Of a DNA stretch of 9,660 nt, positions 6,958 to 9,660 are shown one piece after another; positions within the stretch are counted from its first letter, which is position 1, and every line of letters begins with the position of its first letter. A program made the position numbers and the translations under genes. The notes below the pieces were generated by a model, which saw only the letters and a list, made by a program, of their open reading frames with translations, was not told the DNA's origin and did not search any database. Origin of the DNA: an uncultured Victivallales bacterium (GTDB lineage: Bacteria; Verrucomicrobiota; Lentisphaeria; Oligosphaerales; JAFGRS01); the NCBI GenBank assembly GCA_903834675.1, contig CAILKC010000672.1:1-9660 (forward strand). Direction: 5' to 3'.

Positions 6958-8217
6958 TTATCTCTCCTCCGGCCAGGGCATGGCCACGTGCCGCAGCGCT
7001 TTGAGATCCGCCTTCGCGTAGATGAAGGTCGTGTTCAGGTAGCGGTGGCCGAGAACGTCAGCGATGGCCTTGATCGAGGAATCGTGTGCCAGAGCTCGGA
7101 TGGCCCACGAATGACGGAGTGTGCTTGCCCCGCGGCCGGGGAGTGACACTCCGGCCCTCTTCATGTACACACGGGTCATCTGGGAGATCCCGAGGCCGTT
7201 GAGCGGGTGGATCGGCGCTTTCGTGGTCAGGAAGACTTCCCTGAACGGGCTATCCGGTCGGTGACGCAGGTACCCCAGGACGGCCTCCCCAACTGCATCA
7301 AGCAGGGGAAGAACGGCCTCTTTGCCTCCCTTCTGGGCACGGATGCGGATCGTCGAACTCCGCCAGCGGATATCCTCCAGTTGCAGTGCCGCGACCGATA
7401 CGCTTCGAAGGCCGTAGCCCATCATCAGCAGCACGATGGCATAGTCCTTGGCCCCTTTGGGCGTGTCTCTTGGAATCGTGGCAAGCACACGTTCCAGGTC
7501 CGAATCCTCCATTCCTCTCGGTAGAGACGCCTGTCGATAGGACCGAACCGAGGGGATCAGCCCTGAGAGGTCGGTGGTTGTGTGTCCGTCCCGGGCGCAG
7601 AACCGCAGGAACTTGCGCAACGCGGTGGCATGACTCTTCAGGTTCTCCGGGCTCTGCGCGATGTGCACCTTCACATACTGCGCCAGGGCATCTGGATTGA
7701 GGAAGTCGTTGGGCTTGCCTGTCTTCCCTTTCCTAGAACCTTCGAGGAACGCCACGACCATCCTTCGGATGTTGCCCACCGTCTGCTCGGCCAGCTCACA
7801 CTCGTCGTGCAGGTACTTCACGAAGAGACCGAGAACGTGGCTGTACCACGAGTGGGGTTCCGGCTTCGGCTTTGGCCGGTCCAGGATCCCTTCCCCGACC
7901 AGGTACGCCTGCAATCGTTTCAGGGAACACCGAACGTCGCTCCGCGGATGGTAGTTCGTGCTTGTTGTCCGGACGTCTGCCAGGCGGTCGTCCAGGAAGG
8001 ACTCCAACTGCGCCTCAGAGATGCCACTGCACGTGGCCACGCCGTTCCGCACCAGCCAGTCGTTGAACTGGCAGCTCCTCGCGAGGATCGCCTTGCCTGC
8101 GGCCGAGCTGTATCCCGCTTGCTTGAGATAGGCCGCAAAGCCATCGAGGTACGGCCCCAGCGGTCCGCGTCGGAAGTCCAACAGTGTCCGTCGATCTCTG
8201 TACCAGAACTCCAGCAT
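6958..8217 (-). CDS. ritA: RIT tyrosine recombinase, first gene of the trio
   Basis: A 419-residue tyrosine recombinase. The chosen start is ATG 8217, with AAAGGAG about eight bases upstream; an in-frame start at 8268 lacks such a site. It is the longest of the three, with an extended N-terminal half (1-230) holding the core-binding region. The catalytic domain has Arg271 (GYGLRSVSVAAL), a Lys in AQKGGKE (296 or 299), Arg368 (STLRHSWA), His391 (LGHRY) and Tyr400 (TFIYAKAD). The first His of the HxxR box is replaced by Ser365, a deviation that many active family members tolerate. As first gene of the operon it sets expression of all three, and an arm-like TTATGTG sits in its upstream region. 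The symbol is by position. Confidence 0.88.
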   Translation of the reverse strand: MLEFWYRDRRTLLDFRRGPLGPYLDGFAAYLKQAGYSSAAGKAILARSCQFNDWLVRNGVATCSGISEAQLESFLDDRLADVRTTSTNYHPRSDVRCSLKRLQAYLVGEGILDRPKPKPEPHSWYSHVLGLFVKYLHDECELAEQTVGNIRRMVVAFLEGSRKGKTGKPNDFLNPDALAQYVKVHIAQSPENLKSHATALRKFLRFCARDGHTTTDLSGLIPSVRSYRQASLPRGMEDSDLERVLATIPRDTPKGAKDYAIVLLMMGYGLRSVSVAALQLEDIRWRSSTIRIRAQKGGKEAVLPLLDAVGEAVLGYLRHRPDSPFREVFLTTKAPIHPLNGLGISQMTRVYMKRAGVSLPGRGASTLRHSWAIRALAHDSSIKAIADVLGHRYLNTTFIYAKADLKALRHVAMPWPEER

Positions 8218-8331
8218 GATACGATCTCCTTTCGCTAGGGAACCCAGGGCGGGAGACCGTACCATCAAGGGAAGTTATGTGCAGCGTTCTGGTGCGTAGA
8301 CGGGATAACCGAGGGAGACCCAGACCATTCA
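8218..8331 (-). promoter_or_regulatory. Upstream region of the recombinase operon with an inner TTATGTG arm
   Basis: This stretch between the right terminal repeat and the ritA start must carry the operon promoter. A TTATGTG arm (8275-8281) lies about 58 bases before the start codon and is followed by CAGC. TTATGTGCAGC is shared exactly with the outer left palindrome at 3694-3704. Recombinase binding here could regulate the operon, which is inferred. I see no convincing -35/-10 pair. Confidence 0.4.
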
Positions 8332-8361
8332 CTTCACATAACTCGCTGCCTCACATAACAC
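8332..8361 (-). repeat. RIT element right terminal inverted repeat
   Basis: Exact reverse complement of 4838-4867, with CACATAA arms at 8335-8341 and 8352-8358, 17 bases apart. The next six bases, CACCAC (8359-8364), are probably spacer at the junction with radC. They differ in one position from CATCAC (3688-3693) at the left junction. Confidence 0.9.
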
Positions 8362-8364
8362 CAC

Positions 8365-8535
8365 CACCCTTCCGGCGACCCCACGCCCAGTGCCATGGAC
8401 ATCGCCGCCACCCGGCAACTCGTCGATGCCGGGAAGATCGTCGGCATCGAGGTGCTGGACCATGTGGTTCTGGGCACGCGTACCGCGTCCAGGACGCGCG
8501 ACTGGGTGAGTTTCCGCCAGGAAAACCTCATGTAG
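8365..8535 (+). pseudogene. radC: RadC-type JAMM protein, C-terminal part
   Basis: Fifty-six codons and TAG complete the gene that begins at 3379. The first residues [12 protein letters not shown] give the second metal His and the SxxD end of the JAMM motif. [18 protein letters not shown] follows, and the end is [10 protein letters not shown], the usual RadC C-terminus. The frame is right for direct joining to codon 105. There is no start codon of its own near the junction. No stop or frameshift occurs in either half, so the insertion appears to be the only damage and precise excision would restore the gene. Confidence 0.9.
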
Positions 8536-8619
8536 ACGCCGCCCCCGCCCTCGCAGACCCGTCCCCGCCCGCCTCACCTGCCTGCATGCCTTCCCCATCA
8601 CGAAAGGAGTACCTCAGCC

Positions 8620-8904
8620 ATGCCCCGGTTCAGAGCTGTCGTCGTCACCGCTGCCGCCGCAGCGGTCCTGCTTGCCGTGTGGATGTCCCTGCCGGGCTGC
8701 GATACGCGCGAGCGGCGCCAGACGCAGCAGATCGAGAAGGAGCGCCAGGAGCGCCGGACGGCCGAGTCCCAGGCGCGGTTCTGGCAGGTTACCGCTGTCG
8801 CCCTCAGCGGCGCTGTGGTGCTGACCCTGATCGTCGGCGCCGCCATCGGCTCGCGCGCCCGCCACGATGCCGGCAGGAGTCGCCCCCATGACCCGCAGGA
8901 GTGA
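8620..8904 (+). CDS. Small lipoprotein-like membrane protein of unknown role
   Basis: A 94-residue protein, ATG at 8620 with AAAGGAG at 8603-8609. The N-terminus has a short basic start, an Ala/Val-rich hydrophobic stretch (6-23) and LPGC at 24-27, a lipobox-like site with Cys27 although Pro at the second position is atypical. A charged, probably coiled segment rich in Arg, Glu and Gln (about 28-53) follows, then a second hydrophobic segment (about 54-76) and a basic tail. It may be anchored by lipid and helix or by two helices. It begins 84 bases after the radC stop and overlaps the next gene by 17 bases, so the two are likely cotranscribed and coupled. The layout, two hydrophobic ends with a coiled spacer, also recalls phage spanin-type or Rz-like small proteins, but nothing else supports lysis genes here. 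Confidence 0.7.
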   Translation: MPRFRAVVVTAAAAAVLLAVWMSLPGCDTRERRQTQQIEKERQERRTAESQARFWQVTAVALSGAVVLTLIVGAAIGSRARHDAGRSRPHDPQE

Positions 8905-9274
8905 CCGCCCGCAACTGCCGGGCGGCAGTACCGAACCGCCGCAGGTCGATCCGGAACTCGAGACCCTGAGCGCCCCGGAGCGTGCAGCCGAGGCGCTGCG
9001 CTACTTCCTGCTGCGGGCCGAGCACCAGATCTCTCCGGACGGCAGGCTGCGCCGGTGGCTGCGGCTGATCCTGCGTCTCGGAGCCTTCGTTGCCATCCCC
9101 GCGCTCATCCTGCTCCCCCTGGCGCTGCTCGTGCTCGCCGGGGTCGAGGCCTGCGTCCGGCTGCTGCAGGAGATCATGGTACATGCCGTGCTTGGCGGTA
9201 TGGTCATCGGCCTCATCCTGCTGGCGATGCTGGTCGTGCTCCGGCTCTTCGGCTGCCGCAGCGGCCGGCTATAG
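8888..9274 (+). CDS. Two-helix membrane protein of unknown role
   Basis: A 128-residue protein. ATG 8888 is chosen because AGGAGT (8874-8879) precedes it at good spacing; an earlier ATG at 8867 lacks this. The first 55 residues are hydrophilic, Pro-rich and acidic, then come an arginine-rich patch (53-63) and two strongly hydrophobic segments (about 64-86 and 98-121). The second ends in a short basic tail. The architecture resembles holin-like or phage-shock-type small membrane proteins, without a motif to decide. It overlaps the preceding small lipoprotein gene by 17 bases and precedes the sliding clamp gene by 79 bases. Confidence 0.7.
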   Translation: MTRRSDRPQLPGGSTEPPQVDPELETLSAPERAAEALRYFLLRAEHQISPDGRLRRWLRLILRLGAFVAIPALILLPLALLVLAGVEACVRLLQEIMVHAVLGGMVIGLILLAMLVVLRLFGCRSGRL

Positions 9275-9353
9275 ACCGGCATCCGGCCCATTCCCCCCGC
9301 GTCTTCCACGCCATCCCGCCTCACCCTTTACCCCTACCCAAGGAGATCGACCC

Positions 9354-9660
9354 ATGCAGCTCACGCTCTCGCAGTCCCACCTGAACCGTCTGACGCGCGG
9401 CTTTGCCAAGGTCATTGCGGCGCGCGGCTCGACCATGCCCGTCCTGGATCATGTGCGGTTCCGCCGCACCGGCGACCACGATGCCGAGGTCACCGCCACC
9501 AACCTGGACGAAACCCTGACCCTGGCACTCCCCGGCACCGCCACGGCCGACATCGGCCCCGATGTGTTCCTCTGCCCCATCGACGAACTGCGCCGCCTGG
9601 CCAAGGATATGGGCCGGGGCGATGCGGCGATGCTCGCAGCGCTGCCCGGCGAACCCCCAA
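9354..9660 (+). CDS. dnaN: DNA polymerase III beta sliding clamp (DnaN-like), N-terminal part
   Basis: ATG 9354 follows AAGGAG (9340-9345). The 102 residues visible before the window ends show the first clamp domain: MQLTLSQSHLNRLTRGFAKVI, then STMPVLDHVRF (27-37, matching the family's TLPIL block) and VTATNLDETLTLALPG (47-62, matching the TATDLE strand). The clamp encircles DNA and tethers polymerase and repair enzymes. The sequence is divergent, and it sits downstream of a radC-type gene rather than beside dnaA/recF, which suggests an island-encoded clamp copy instead of the chromosomal gene. Truncated only by the window edge. Confidence 0.82.
   Translation, partial: MQLTLSQSHLNRLTRGFAKVIAARGSTMPVLDHVRFRRTGDHDAEVTATNLDETLTLALPGTATADIGPDVFLCPIDELRRLAKDMGRGDAAMLAALPGEPP

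Larger units (their letters stand above)
3694..8358. mobile_element. RIT (recombinase in trio) element inserted in radC
   Basis: The element carries three adjacent minus-strand tyrosine recombinase genes (8217 down to 4958), which are the defining content of RIT elements. Its ends share a 30-bp perfect inverted repeat (4838-4867 and 8332-8361). Both flanks are halves of one radC gene. The left outer boundary is set at the first TTATGTG arm (3694) and the right at the last CACATAA arm (8358). radC resumes in frame at 8365 if six bases beyond the right arm are taken as spacer. Without the nested IS and one copy of its 8-base duplication, the element is 3544 bases. It carries no cargo genes. Tn554-type transposons also use several tyrosine recombinases, but they carry TnpC and resistance genes not seen here. 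Confidence 0.88.

Noticed and set aside
4958..8268. A tRNA-site integrase for the island
   Set aside because: The three tyrosine recombinases lie between terminal repeats inside radC, so they belong to the RIT element and not to the tRNA-Ser att site.
3694..8358. Tn554-family transposon
   Set aside because: Three tyrosine recombinases and no TnpC-like small protein or cargo, with terminal inverted repeats present, fit RIT elements better.

Overview
The window is GC-rich bacterial DNA and reads as one edge of an integrated island. The host cannot be named from sequence alone. GC-rich codon use, strong AGGAGG/AAAGGAG ribosome binding sites and a bacterial tRNA-Ser(GCU) fragment show only that it is bacterial.

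Left edge (1-432): a strong minus-strand hairpin terminator (111-152) follows a tRNA-Ser(GCU) 3' half (165-229). The tRNA's 5' half is absent, which is the usual footprint of an element integrated into the 3' part of a tRNA gene. The island then lies to the right of about position 229. Just inside it is a short array of TTGCA motifs (250-305). Positions 1-110 and 306-432 hold nothing I can recognise.

Cargo (433-2461, minus strand): a large gene of unknown function with a very clear ribosome binding site. It is split by a one-base frameshift at a run of five G (895-899, written as C on the plus strand). Without the extra base it would encode about 675 residues.

Intergenic (2462-3378): about 900 bases with no convincing gene but several perfect short dyads.

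Nested insertions (3379-8535): a short RadC-type JAMM protein gene of 161 codons is cut in two exactly inside its metal-binding HxH motif. The inserted element (3694-8358) carries three consecutive minus-strand tyrosine recombinase genes and has 30-bp terminal inverted repeats. It is a RIT (recombinase in trio) element. Its ends are built from repeated TTATGTG/CACATAA arms, with 6-base spacers in places. An intact IS1595-family (ISXO2-like) insertion sequence (3721-4833, 24-bp perfect inverted repeats, 8-bp target duplication) has in turn inserted into the left end of the RIT element. The order of events is radC, then RIT, then IS.

Right side (8536-9660): a small lipoprotein-like gene, an overlapping two-helix membrane protein gene, and the start of a DNA polymerase III beta sliding clamp (DnaN-like) gene that runs off the window. 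radC and these three genes share strand, spacing and ribosome binding site style. They look like one accessory replication/repair module of the island that was broken by the RIT insertion.
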